Source: Bacteroidota bacterium
GTDB taxonomy: Bacteria; Zhuqueibacterota; JdFR-76; DREG01
Assembly: GCA_030624545.1 (NCBI GenBank)
Contig: JAUXJX010000112.1
Coordinates: 1-6,686, forward strand
Reading direction: 5' to 3'
Length of the DNA stretch: 6,686 bases
The notes beneath the pieces were generated by a model, which was not told the DNA's origin, made no database searches, and saw only the letters and a program-made list of their open reading frames with translations. Both the position numbers and the translations under genes were made by a program. Position 1 is the stretch's first letter. Each line of letters starts with the position of its first letter. Of the stretch, positions 1 through 5,861 are shown piece by piece.

Positions 1-41
1 ACTCGACATACCGTTGAACGGATTGCGGGTGTGGACTGATC

Positions 42-101
42 TAAACCATGGATTGGCGCTTATCTTCATATCAGTGGAAATCCGTGTCAATCCGTGGTTA
101 A
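42..101. repeat. Intergenic inverted-repeat element A (CACNGAT type)
   Basis: The left arm at 42-54 (TAAACCATGGATT) pairs with the right arm at 89-101 with two mismatches out of 13. The right side also holds three tandem 10-base units at 71-80, 81-90 and 91-100 (TCAGTGGAAA, TCCGTGTCAA, TCCGTGGTTA). On the opposite strand these units read CACGGATTGA, CACGGATTTC and CACTGATATG. The core between the arms is about 34 bases. The element lies upstream of dctP and ends about 88 bases before its start codon. It shares the outer CCA(C/T) ends and the 10-base unit design with the four other elements of the window, but uses a GAT-type unit instead of AAG. No function is known to me. Confidence 0.6.
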
Positions 102-176
102 AAGGGTTTTCAGAAAGCCTTATCACGCTGCTATCGAAAAAGAAGCTGTCTTTTGGCAAATTAATCTTAAATCATC

Positions 177-182
177 AGGAGG
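177..182 (+). promoter_or_regulatory. Ribosome binding site that fixes the dctP start
   Basis: AGGAGG lies seven bases before the TTG at 190. It is the only strong Shine-Dalgarno sequence in this reading frame and is the main reason for choosing TTG 190 over the in-frame GTG at 94, which lies inside repeat element A and has no such site. Confidence 0.85.
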
Positions 183-189
183 AATTGAA

Positions 190-1206
190 TTGAAACGAAT
201 CTTTGGCTCGATCACATTACTAATTGTACTCGTGTTTTCCACAAATGTGTTTGCCCAGAAACATACCATCAAATTTGCCACATTGGCCCCGGAAGGCTCC
301 ACATGGATGAACGTCATGCGGGAGTTTGACAAGGACCTGCGCGAAAAGACCGGTGGTGAGGTCGGCTTTAAGATCTACGCAGGGGGCGTTCTGGGAGACG
401 AAAAAGACGTACTTCGGAAAATGAGAATCGGCCAGGTGCATGCCGCTGGATTTACTGGCGTGGGCATGGGTGAGATTCTGCCCGAAGTCAGAATTCTAGA
501 CACGCCATTTCTGTTCCGAAGCTACGAGGATATCGATTTCATACACGAAAAATTCTACGATCGTTTCTCCCAAGGATTTGAAAAGAAGGGATATGTTCTG
601 CTTGGTTGGGCAGAAGTAGGTTTTGTGTATATTTATACAAAATCCAAAGTTGAAGACCTGAATGCCATGAAGAAAGTGAAAATGTGGGTTTGGGAAGGAG
701 ACCGCGTGGCGGAGGCGACTTTCAAGGCGTTCGGCCTGCGGCCTATTCCCCTTTCCATAATCGATGTAATGACCGCGCTGCAGACGAATATGGTTGAGGC
801 AGTCTACACTTCTCCTCTCGGCGCAGTGGTTCTACAATGGTTCACTAAAGTGAATTATATGACCGAGCTGCCATTGGCCAACGCTGCCGGCGCCATTTTA
901 ATCTCCGCAAAACAATTCAACAAGATTCCCGCCGAACAACAAGCAATCCTTAAGGAACTTGGGAAAAAGTATCTTGCCAAACTAACGCGCCTGAGCCGGA
1001 AGGACAATGAGGATTCGATCGAAACGATGAAGCAGAGCAGCCTTCAAGTCATTGCTGTAACGGACGCTCACACGTTACAATCCTATTATGATGCTGGCAG
1101 GCAGGCACGGCGGTCTTTGGTAGGTCAATATTATTCCGAGGAACTGCTTGACCAAGTCGAGTCCGCGCTGGCGAATTTTCGCAAAACAGGAAAAGCGTCA
1201 GAGTAA
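190..1206 (+). CDS. dctP: TRAP transporter substrate-binding protein, DctP family
   Basis: Periplasmic solute receptor of a tripartite ATP-independent (TRAP) transporter, which hands its ligand to the DctQM carrier. With the TTG start the protein is 338 residues, a normal DctP length, and begins with a Sec signal peptide: KR at residues 2-3, a hydrophobic stretch at about 8-21, and probable cleavage after VFA at 22. The mature protein opens with the typical beta strand IKFATLAPEGS. Later come a GGVLGDEKDVLRKMRIGQVHA segment near residues 65-85 (GG.LG.E...L...R.G is typical of the family) and MTALQTNMVEAVY at 194-206, corresponding to the usual ALQ.G.VDG. Odd points: residue 166, in the KMWVW segment, is Trp where most DctP proteins have the Arg that binds a substrate carboxylate, and the usual G-VDG is N-M-VEA. 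The family call is secure; the substrate is unknown. The in-frame extension back to 94 runs through a repeat and is not signal-peptide-like. It is first in the dctPQM operon. Confidence 0.93.
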   Translation: MKRIFGSITLLIVLVFSTNVFAQKHTIKFATLAPEGSTWMNVMREFDKDLREKTGGEVGFKIYAGGVLGDEKDVLRKMRIGQVHAAGFTGVGMGEILPEVRILDTPFLFRSYEDIDFIHEKFYDRFSQGFEKKGYVLLGWAEVGFVYIYTKSKVEDLNAMKKVKMWVWEGDRVAEATFKAFGLRPIPLSIIDVMTALQTNMVEAVYTSPLGAVVLQWFTKVNYMTELPLANAAGAILISAKQFNKIPAEQQAILKELGKKYLAKLTRLSRKDNEDSIETMKQSSLQVIAVTDAHTLQSYYDAGRQARRSLVGQYYSEELLDQVESALANFRKTGKASE

Positions 1207-1233
1207 AATTCAGAAACAGTCGAAAGAGAATTT

Positions 1234-1731
1234 GTGGATCTAATTCGCCGGATCGACCGGTTTCTGTCGCGTATCGAATCAACCGCCTTAATTCTTGTTC
1301 TCACAGCCATGGTCTTGATGGCTTTCCTCCAGGTGATCCTGCGCAATTTTTTTTCATATAGCATTCTCTGGGGTGATACATTCCTGCGGCATCTGGTCTT
1401 GTGGATTGCATTTCTCGGGGCAAGCCTTGCAACACGGGACAAAAAACACATAAATGTCGATGTGTTATCACGCTTTCTCTCTGCCAAGTCAAAGAGATGG
1501 TTTCGTCTAATGACTGCCCTTTTCTCCGCTTTCATTTGTGCATTGCTTACAAAGGCGGCCTACGTGTTTGTGGTCGATGAACGGACCGCCGGAACGACCA
1601 TATTCTTGAACATTCCTCTCTGGATTTTCATGAGTATCATACTCATTGGCTTTATCAGCATGACCTTTCGCTTTCTGCTGCAATCACTGGAATCGGTGCT
1701 GGCGCAGAAAACAGAAAAGGAAGAAAGTTAG
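1234..1731 (+). CDS. dctQ: TRAP transporter small permease subunit, DctQ family
   Basis: Small integral membrane subunit of the TRAP carrier; it pairs with DctM and is needed for receptor-dependent uptake. The protein is 165 residues, usual for the family, with four predicted membrane segments at about 17-38, 50-66, 91-113 and 126-148. The family signature is in the loop between segments 2 and 3: a WGD..LRH.VLWI.FLGASLA sequence followed by TRDKKHINVD (residues 46-76), matching the common pattern of Trp-acid, Arg and a Gly-Ala-rich helix, then a short basic loop with His-Ile-x-Val. The start is a GTG 27 bases after the dctP stop, preceded only by a weak purine-rich site (AAAGAGAA at about 1223-1230), so translation may depend partly on coupling. 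The charged tail (QKTEKEES) ends one base before the dctM start codon. Confidence 0.92.
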   Translation: MDLIRRIDRFLSRIESTALILVLTAMVLMAFLQVILRNFFSYSILWGDTFLRHLVLWIAFLGASLATRDKKHINVDVLSRFLSAKSKRWFRLMTALFSAFICALLTKAAYVFVVDERTAGTTIFLNIPLWIFMSIILIGFISMTFRFLLQSLESVLAQKTEKEES

Positions 1732-1732
1732 C

Positions 1733-3016
1733 GTGGAAATTGTCTTATTCGGCCTGATCTTCCTTCTCTTTGCCCTGTTCGGCACGCCCCTGTTTGTCAT
1801 AATCGGGGCTATTGCCCTTTTGAGTTTTTATCAGGCGGATATCGATAGCTCGGCAATCATCATTTCGTTGTACCGACTGGCTAACGCGCCAGCCTTATTG
1901 GCTATTCCACTATTCACTTTCGCTGGCTACATTCTTTCGGAAAGCAAGGCACCCCAACGTCTTGTCAACCTTTCGCATGCGCTTTTTGGCTGGATGCCGG
2001 GTGGTCTGGCCATTGTAGCGTTGGTTTCCTGCGCCATTTTCACAGCCTTCACTGGCGCCTCGGGCGTTACAATTATCGCCCTGGGCGGTCTGCTACTTCC
2101 TTCGCTGCTCAGCGACCAATACCCGGAGAATTTTTCACTGGGGCTGCTCACTTCCTCGGGAAATCTCGGCATGCTTTTTCCACCCAGTCTGCCCATCATT
2201 CTCTACGGACTTGTGGCGCAGATCAGCATCGACAAGTTGTTTTTCGCTGGCGTCATACCAGGTATGCTTATGCTCATCTTACTTGCAACTTACAGTGTTT
2301 TTATCGGCAAGCGGGCCGAAGTGCCGGCCACGCCATTTTCTTGGGGAAGGCTGAAAACAGCACTAAAAGAAACCCGCTGGGAAGTTCCACTTCCAATTCT
2401 GGTGATTGGCGGTATCTACGGCGGGTTTTTCACTGTTACCGAAGCGGCCGCGATAACCGCCGTTTATGCTCTTGTTGTGGAGTCAGTTATTCTGCGAGAT
2501 TTGCACATTTTCAAAGATGTCCCCCGCATCATGCGGGAAAGCATGCTGTTGGTCGGCGGTATTCTGGTCATTCTGGGCTGTGCACTGGGCCTAACCAATT
2601 ACCTTATTGATGCCGAGATACCCATGAAGATCTTGGCTTTCATGCAGCAATATGTGACCAGCAAAATATGGTTCCTGGTCATGTTGAATTTGTTCCTCCT
2701 GGTGGTCGGCTGCATGATCGACATCTTTTCCGCCATCATTGTGGTGGTTCCCCTAATCGTGCCGGTGGCCCTCAGTTTTGGCATCGACCCGGTCCATCTG
2801 GGCATCATCTTCCTGGCCAACCTTGGCATAGGCTACAGCACGCCGCCTGTGGGAATCAATCTTTTCATTGCGAGTTTCCGTTTTGAAAGGCCCGTCGTTA
2901 AATTATATCTCGCGGCGATTCCGTTTCTGCTCATCCTGCTGATCAGTCTTGCTCTGATTACCTACATACCGGACTTGAGCCTTTGGCTCGTGAACCTAAC
3001 TGGTAATTCTCCGTAA
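1733..3016 (+). CDS. dctM: TRAP transporter large permease subunit, DctM family
   Basis: Large membrane subunit that forms the transport path of the TRAP carrier; the family is a secondary, ion-coupled transporter, usually sodium-dependent. The protein is 427 residues, the normal DctM size, and is hydrophobic throughout, with about a dozen membrane segments or re-entrant loops. Recognisable family blocks in order are TGASGVTIIALGGLLLP at 107-123, a LFPPSLPIILYG block at 148-159 followed by LFFAGVIPG at 169-177, FFTVTEAAAITAVYAL at 232-247, VVGCMIDIFSAIIVVVPLIVP at 324-344, and GYSTPPVGINLFIAS at 367-381. The start is GTG, one base after the dctQ stop, with AAGGAAG at 1717-1723 as ribosome binding site inside the end of dctQ. 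There is no clear rho-independent terminator after the stop; repeat element B begins 43 bases later. Confidence 0.95.
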   Translation: MEIVLFGLIFLLFALFGTPLFVIIGAIALLSFYQADIDSSAIIISLYRLANAPALLAIPLFTFAGYILSESKAPQRLVNLSHALFGWMPGGLAIVALVSCAIFTAFTGASGVTIIALGGLLLPSLLSDQYPENFSLGLLTSSGNLGMLFPPSLPIILYGLVAQISIDKLFFAGVIPGMLMLILLATYSVFIGKRAEVPATPFSWGRLKTALKETRWEVPLPILVIGGIYGGFFTVTEAAAITAVYALVVESVILRDLHIFKDVPRIMRESMLLVGGILVILGCALGLTNYLIDAEIPMKILAFMQQYVTSKIWFLVMLNLFLLVVGCMIDIFSAIIVVVPLIVPVALSFGIDPVHLGIIFLANLGIGYSTPPVGINLFIASFRFERPVVKLYLAAIPFLLILLISLALITYIPDLSLWLVNLTGNSP

Positions 3017-3059
3017 TGAATGAATTAGACAGTTGTTTCCCTGGTGTGGGTAACTCATG

Positions 3060-3188
3060 GCCACGAAGTCACAAAGACACAAAGTGGAAGAGAAAAAAGG
3101 TAAATTACAAAATCAGCTCAAAGAACTCACTTTATAGACATGCTTTCTCCTGATTACAAAATTCTTTGTGTCTTCGTGTCTTGGTGGC
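3060..3188. repeat. Intergenic inverted-repeat element B (CACNAAG type)
   Basis: The left arm at 3060-3084 and the right arm at 3164-3188 are inverted copies matching at 22 of 25 positions. Each arm is GC plus three 8-base units of the form CACNAAGN: the left reads CACGAAGT, CACAAAGA, CACAAAG, and the right, on the opposite strand, CACCAAGA, CACGAAGA, CACAAAG. All three mismatches are at the N positions of the units. The 79-base core between the arms is AT-rich and shows no gene. The element fills most of the gap between dctM and the TPR gene. It could form a long-loop hairpin in RNA, but it lacks a T-run and is not a typical terminator. Confidence 0.8.
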
Positions 3189-3227
3189 AGAAATTTATGG
3201 ATCAAGAAGGCTAGGTAAGAGGTTATC

Positions 3228-4277
3228 ATGGTTCGATTGCGATCCATTATCCAAATTCTGCTCTGGTTGTTATTCTTGCGGACGGCAGAAGCGCAATACA
3301 TCAGCTATTCCCCGGAGACCGATTCCCTCATTCAAGTCGGAATGAATCAGGTACATCAACTGGAAACGGATTCGGCGCTGGTAACCTTTGATGTCCTGGC
3401 AAAAATCTACCCGGACAACCCGATCGGCTATTTTTATAAGGGTGCCGTCCACGATCTTGTCAATCAGAACTATCGCATCACGGTTTTCGAGAAGGAATTC
3501 GAGACCGAGATCGATCTCGCCATTAAGAAAGGAAAGAATTTCGTTAAGAAGAATAAGAAGGACCCACTGGGATTTTTCTACCTGGGTGGCGCCTACGGAT
3601 TTAGAGGGCTTCATGCAGCCAAGAAAAGAGACTGGATCGACGCCTTTGTAGATGGCCTAAAGGGATTGAACAACTTGAAAAAGTCCGTGGCCATTCGCGA
3701 AGACTTCTATGATGCCTATTTTGGGCTTGGCATGTATCACTACTGGCGCAGCGCCATGACGAAAAAGCTGTTCTTTCTGCCCGGGTTCAAGGATGAGCGA
3801 CAGCGGGGGATCAACGAACTCAAACTGGTCATCGAAAAGGGCAAATATGCAGCCATAGAGAGTCATTTCGGACTGGTAGCCTGTTATTACAATGAGGCTG
3901 AATATGACAGCGCGCTGGCGGTAAACGACGTCTTGTATTCGCAGTTCACTTTCGATCCTTCCGTATTGTATATGCGGGCACGGATATTCGAAAAGACGGA
4001 GAAATGGCAGAACCTCTACGATATGACCCAGGCTCTCTACAAACTGCTGATGGACTTTCCTCACAAAAGTGTTGGCTACCAGGTCGAGTGTCACTACTTA
4101 ATGGGATTGGCTCTGCAAAATCTGAATCAGACTGGGGAAGCAATAACGCATCTTGAAACGGCTTTGGCGCTCAAGAAGAGCAGGAAAAAGAAGGCCGAGC
4201 TGGAGGGTCCGCTAGAGGATTTTGATGACATCTACAAGAACGCAAAAAAACTGCATAAGAGGTTAACTTCACTCTGA
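3228..4277 (+). CDS. Exported TPR-like repeat protein, possible TRAP partner
   Basis: Predicted periplasmic helical-repeat protein of 349 residues, function unknown. It starts at ATG with AAGAGGT at 3217-3223 upstream. Residues 1-22 are a Sec signal peptide (RLR, then a Leu/Ile-rich core) with probable cleavage after AEA; there is no lipobox Cys. The rest is mostly alpha-helical with tetratricopeptide-like spacing: about 35-75 (DSALVTFDVLAKIYPDNP), 112-127 (DPLGFFYLGGAYGFRG), 153-173 (ending YFGLGMYHYW), a segment containing HFGLVACYYNEAEYDSAL, and a good C-terminal repeat containing HYLMGLALQNLNQTGEAITHLETAL. The C-terminus is strongly basic (KKSRKKKAE). It lies 211 bases after dctM on the same strand. 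Some TRAP systems have a periplasmic TPR partner (TatT of Treponema pallidum), but I do not recognise the TatT family pattern here, so the link rests on position. Its stop codon directly abuts that of the convergent anti-sigma gene. Confidence 0.8.
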   Translation: MVRLRSIIQILLWLLFLRTAEAQYISYSPETDSLIQVGMNQVHQLETDSALVTFDVLAKIYPDNPIGYFYKGAVHDLVNQNYRITVFEKEFETEIDLAIKKGKNFVKKNKKDPLGFFYLGGAYGFRGLHAAKKRDWIDAFVDGLKGLNNLKKSVAIREDFYDAYFGLGMYHYWRSAMTKKLFFLPGFKDERQRGINELKLVIEKGKYAAIESHFGLVACYYNEAEYDSALAVNDVLYSQFTFDPSVLYMRARIFEKTEKWQNLYDMTQALYKLLMDFPHKSVGYQVECHYLMGLALQNLNQTGEAITHLETALALKKSRKKKAELEGPLEDFDDIYKNAKKLHKRLTSL

Positions 4278-4514
4278 TCACTGTTCTCTTTTCACTTTCT
4301 CCAAGAGCTGTCGTTTCAAATCTTGACTCAGTGGGACGCTTGAATGTGATTTTCGAAAAAGCTCCACTGTCTGTTTGATACTCTCCACATTTTGCCTGCA
4401 TTCCGGGCATTGCTCCAGATGCTCTTTGAACTCCCTGCAAAGTGGAGAGTTGATATCCTCTTCCAGATATTCGCAGAGGTGATCCCAATTCTTATTTGGA
4501 TCTGTACATGCCAT
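4278..4514 (-). CDS. Anti-sigma factor, zf-HC2 zinc-finger type, soluble
   Basis: Probable inhibitor of the ECF sigma factor encoded just upstream. With the ATG start the protein is 78 residues and contains the HC2 zinc motif H32-x3-C36-x2-C39 (HLEQCPEC); C3, or less likely C14 or C26, may be the fourth ligand. The remainder is a charged helical tail. There is no membrane segment, so it should act in the cytoplasm, unlike anti-sigma factors that sense the envelope. The start chosen is preceded by AGGAGGAG at 4530-4523; a TTG eight codons upstream would overlap the sigma gene and lies before this site. The gene follows the sigma stop by five bases, typical of a cotranscribed, translationally coupled sigma/anti-sigma pair. 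Its signal is not shown by the sequence; the Cys-rich motif would allow thiol oxidation as in RsrA-type proteins, which is inference. Confidence 0.85.
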   Translation of the reverse strand: MACTDPNKNWDHLCEYLEEDINSPLCREFKEHLEQCPECRQNVESIKQTVELFRKSHSSVPLSQDLKRQLLEKVKREQ

Positions 4515-4519
4515 TTTTT

Positions 4520-5101
4520 CTACTCCTCCTCTTGACAACGGTCAAAATACTCGCATAATTGGTCCCGAAGGAACAACCGCGCACGCCGCAGCCGAACCTT
4601 CACGTTCGCCTCGCTAATTTCCAATACGGCGGCTGTTTCCGCGGTGGAGAGATTCTCCAGGTCTCGCAAGACAAATATGGTCTTGTATTTTTCAGGAATA
4701 TTGTCTAATGCGCGATCTAATTCGGAGGACAACTCGGTGTCCAACAAAGACTGATCTGTGTAAAGAGGGCTCCGGGCAGAGAGCGGCGATTTCAGGTTAT
4801 CGTATTTTTCCAGCTCGTCTGAAACGAAACTCTCTTTCTTCCCTTTGCGCAGTTTCATGAGAGCGAAGTTTGTTGCAATCCGGAAGATCCAGGTAAAGAG
4901 ATCGGATTGCTCATGAAAAGTGTCAATCTTTTGATAGACTGTTGAAAAGGTCTCCTGAACAACATCCTCGGCGTCCAGTGAGTTGTGCAGGATCTTCCTG
5001 GCGAGGTTATATACCCGGTCTCCGTACAATTCTACGAGTTCAGAAAAGGCTTCCCTGTCACCTGCTTTAAGGTGGCCTATGAGTTCGGCGGACTTGGACA
5101 T
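4520..5101 (-). CDS. ECF-family RNA polymerase sigma factor (RpoE-like)
   Basis: Alternative sigma factor of 193 residues that would direct RNA polymerase to a specific promoter set. Region 2 spans about residues 18-88: AFSELVELYGDRVYNLARKIL, then the core-binding motif DAEDVVQETF (43-52) and the -10 recognition part containing TWIFRIATNFALMKLRK (70-86). A 40-residue acidic linker follows. Region 4 spans about 126-182, with LDNIPEKYKTIFVLRDLE and the helix-turn-helix LSTAETAAVLEISEANVKVRLRRAR (151-175). There is no C-terminal extra domain. The ATG has no clear Shine-Dalgarno sequence. The end of repeat element C lies only nine bases upstream of it, so the promoter must be in or beyond that element. 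The anti-sigma gene follows by five bases. I cannot assign the ECF subgroup from sequence alone. Confidence 0.95.
   Translation of the reverse strand: MSKSAELIGHLKAGDREAFSELVELYGDRVYNLARKILHNSLDAEDVVQETFSTVYQKIDTFHEQSDLFTWIFRIATNFALMKLRKGKKESFVSDELEKYDNLKSPLSARSPLYTDQSLLDTELSSELDRALDNIPEKYKTIFVLRDLENLSTAETAAVLEISEANVKVRLRRARLFLRDQLCEYFDRCQEEE
4523..4530 (-). promoter_or_regulatory. Ribosome binding site that fixes the anti-sigma start
   Basis: On the minus strand AGGAGGAG lies eight bases before the ATG at 4514 and overlaps the last codons of the sigma gene. It supports the shorter start and suggests that translation of the two genes is coupled. Confidence 0.8.
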
Positions 5102-5110
5102 AAGAGCTTA

Positions 5111-5220
5111 TAGCCACAAAGGCACGCGAAGTTTCACGAAGAAAAAATCAATCACCAGTAGAGCCTTTGTTAGTAAACATAGAATATTGATTCGTGTATC
5201 TTCGCGTTTCTTCGCGGCTA
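5111..5220. repeat. Intergenic inverted-repeat element C (CRCGAAG type, 10-base period)
   Basis: The arms at 5111-5140 and 5191-5220 are inverted copies matching at 24 of 30 positions. Each begins TAGCC and continues as three units with a 10-base period: left CACAAAGGCA, CGCGAAGTTT, CACGAA; right, on the opposite strand, CGCGAAGAAA, CGCGAAGATA, CACGAA. The mismatches fall at the variable bases or the three spacer bases of the units. The core is 50 bases and AT-rich. The element occupies the leader of the sigma gene: its end is nine bases from the start codon. Confidence 0.78.
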
Positions 5221-5229
5221 AATTAGTTA

Positions 5230-5274
5230 TTCAAAATAGAAAAGGGGCTTTCACAAAGTCTGAGAAAGTCCCTT
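5230..5274 (-). terminator. Rho-independent terminator after trxA
   Basis: On the minus strand an 11-base stem with one mismatch (AAGGGACTTTC at 5274-5264 pairing with GAAAGCCCCTT at 5252-5242) encloses an 11-base loop and is followed by a T-rich run (TTCTATTTT). It begins 28 bases after the thioredoxin stop codon and would separate trxA transcription from the sigma gene. Confidence 0.75.
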
Positions 5275-5302
5275 AAGAGAGAGTTCACTTGATTAAGAAA
5301 AA

Positions 5303-5635
5303 TCAGATTCCCACAATATGGGGTTCCATTTTCTCGGAAATCGACTTTTTGGGCATTGCGCCGATGATGGTATCGACCAATTGTCCATCCTTGAATATCC
5401 CAAGTGTTGGAATGCTGCGAATTCCATATTTTATGGAAACCTGCATATTGTTATCCGTATTTAACTTGCCGACCTTGAATTTGCCTTCGTATTCTTCAGC
5501 GATCTCTTCAATAATGGGAGCAACAATTCGACAGGGTCCGCACCACGGCGCCCAAAAATCCACCAGCACCGGTTTATCTGATTGCAGCACCTCGGAGTCG
5601 AAATTTGCATCCGTAAATTCCACTGGCTTTGACAT
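5303..5635 (-). CDS. trxA: Thioredoxin
   Basis: Cytoplasmic thiol-disulfide oxidoreductase that reduces protein disulfides using electrons from thioredoxin reductase. The protein is 110 residues, a classical single-domain thioredoxin. The active site is WCGPC with cysteines at 32 and 35, the cis-proline is at 76 in the SIPTLGIF segment, and the buried Asp of the [11 protein letters not shown] block is at 26; these positions agree with those of E. coli thioredoxin 1. There is no signal peptide. The ATG follows AGAAGGAG by five bases. A terminator lies just downstream, so it is probably a single-gene transcript. It sits between a TlpA-like lipoprotein gene and an ECF sigma/anti-sigma pair on the same strand, each gap holding one inverted-repeat element. 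No thioredoxin reductase gene is present in the window. Confidence 0.97.
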   Translation of the reverse strand: MSKPVEFTDANFDSEVLQSDKPVLVDFWAPWCGPCRIVAPIIEEIAEEYEGKFKVGKLNTDNNMQVSIKYGIRSIPTLGIFKDGQLVDTIIGAMPKKSISEKMEPHIVGI

Positions 5636-5657
5636 CTAATCTCCTTCTTCTCTTGTT

Positions 5658-5685
5658 AAGATATTTCGTTTGCTAATCTTCACAA
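5658..5685 (-). promoter_or_regulatory. Candidate sigma-70-like promoter of trxA
   Basis: On the minus strand TTGTGA (5685-5680) and TATCTT (5663-5658) are separated by 16 bases, each matching the consensus at four of six positions, and the -10 box ends 22 bases before the start codon. The match is weak and a housekeeping promoter in this lineage may differ. It lies between the trxA start and element D. Confidence 0.3.
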
Positions 5686-5692
5686 TTCATAA

Positions 5693-5820
5693 ACCGCGAA
5701 GACGCAAAGTATAAAAAACCATCTTATGATCAAGTTGCCGTTTAGTGCAGTTGAAGCAGCGTTCATTCTTGCGAATTCCATCTGAGCTTCTTTTCTTGGC
5801 GATCTTGGCGTCTTGGCGGT
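5693..5820. repeat. Intergenic inverted-repeat element D (CGCNAAG type)
   Basis: The arms at 5693-5709 (ACCGCGAAGACGCAAAG) and 5804-5820 are inverted copies matching at 15 of 17 positions; both mismatches are at the N of the CGCNAAG unit. The right side continues with a third unit (CGCCAAG on the minus strand, about 5795-5801) that has no partner on the left. The core is about 94 bases and shows no gene. The element lies in the gap between tlpA-like and trxA, upstream of the trxA promoter candidate. Confidence 0.75.
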
Positions 5821-5861
5821 GAGATCTTAATATTCCATGTCAAATCAGCTCAGCCGCACGG

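Noticed and set aside
1..39. Possible last codons of an upstream plus-strand gene (reading TRHTVERIAGVD then TGA at 37-39)
   Set aside because: Only 12 residues are visible with no recognisable motif. It would end just before element A, which is suggestive, but it cannot be supported.
94..189. In-frame N-terminal extension of dctP from a GTG at 94
   Set aside because: It runs out of repeat element A, has no ribosome binding site, and would bury the signal peptide behind 32 residues. TTG 190 has AGGAGG at ideal distance.
2341..2886. Overlapping open frames on the plus strand inside dctM
   Set aside because: They are in other frames of a strongly supported membrane protein gene and show no family features.
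3060..3188. Element B as a CRISPR array or as a rho-independent terminator
   Set aside because: The repeats are 8 bases in tandem and inverted, without spacers of constant size. The arms are separated by 79 bases and no T-run follows.
3113..3301. Minus-strand open frame crossing element B and the start of the TPR gene
   Set aside because: It is made of repeat-arm sequence and the reverse of the TPR signal peptide; no ribosome binding site or domain.
5289..5639. Long open frame on the plus strand opposite trxA
   Set aside because: It is the reverse of a clear thioredoxin gene, with low-complexity Ser/Pro-rich translation and no motif.
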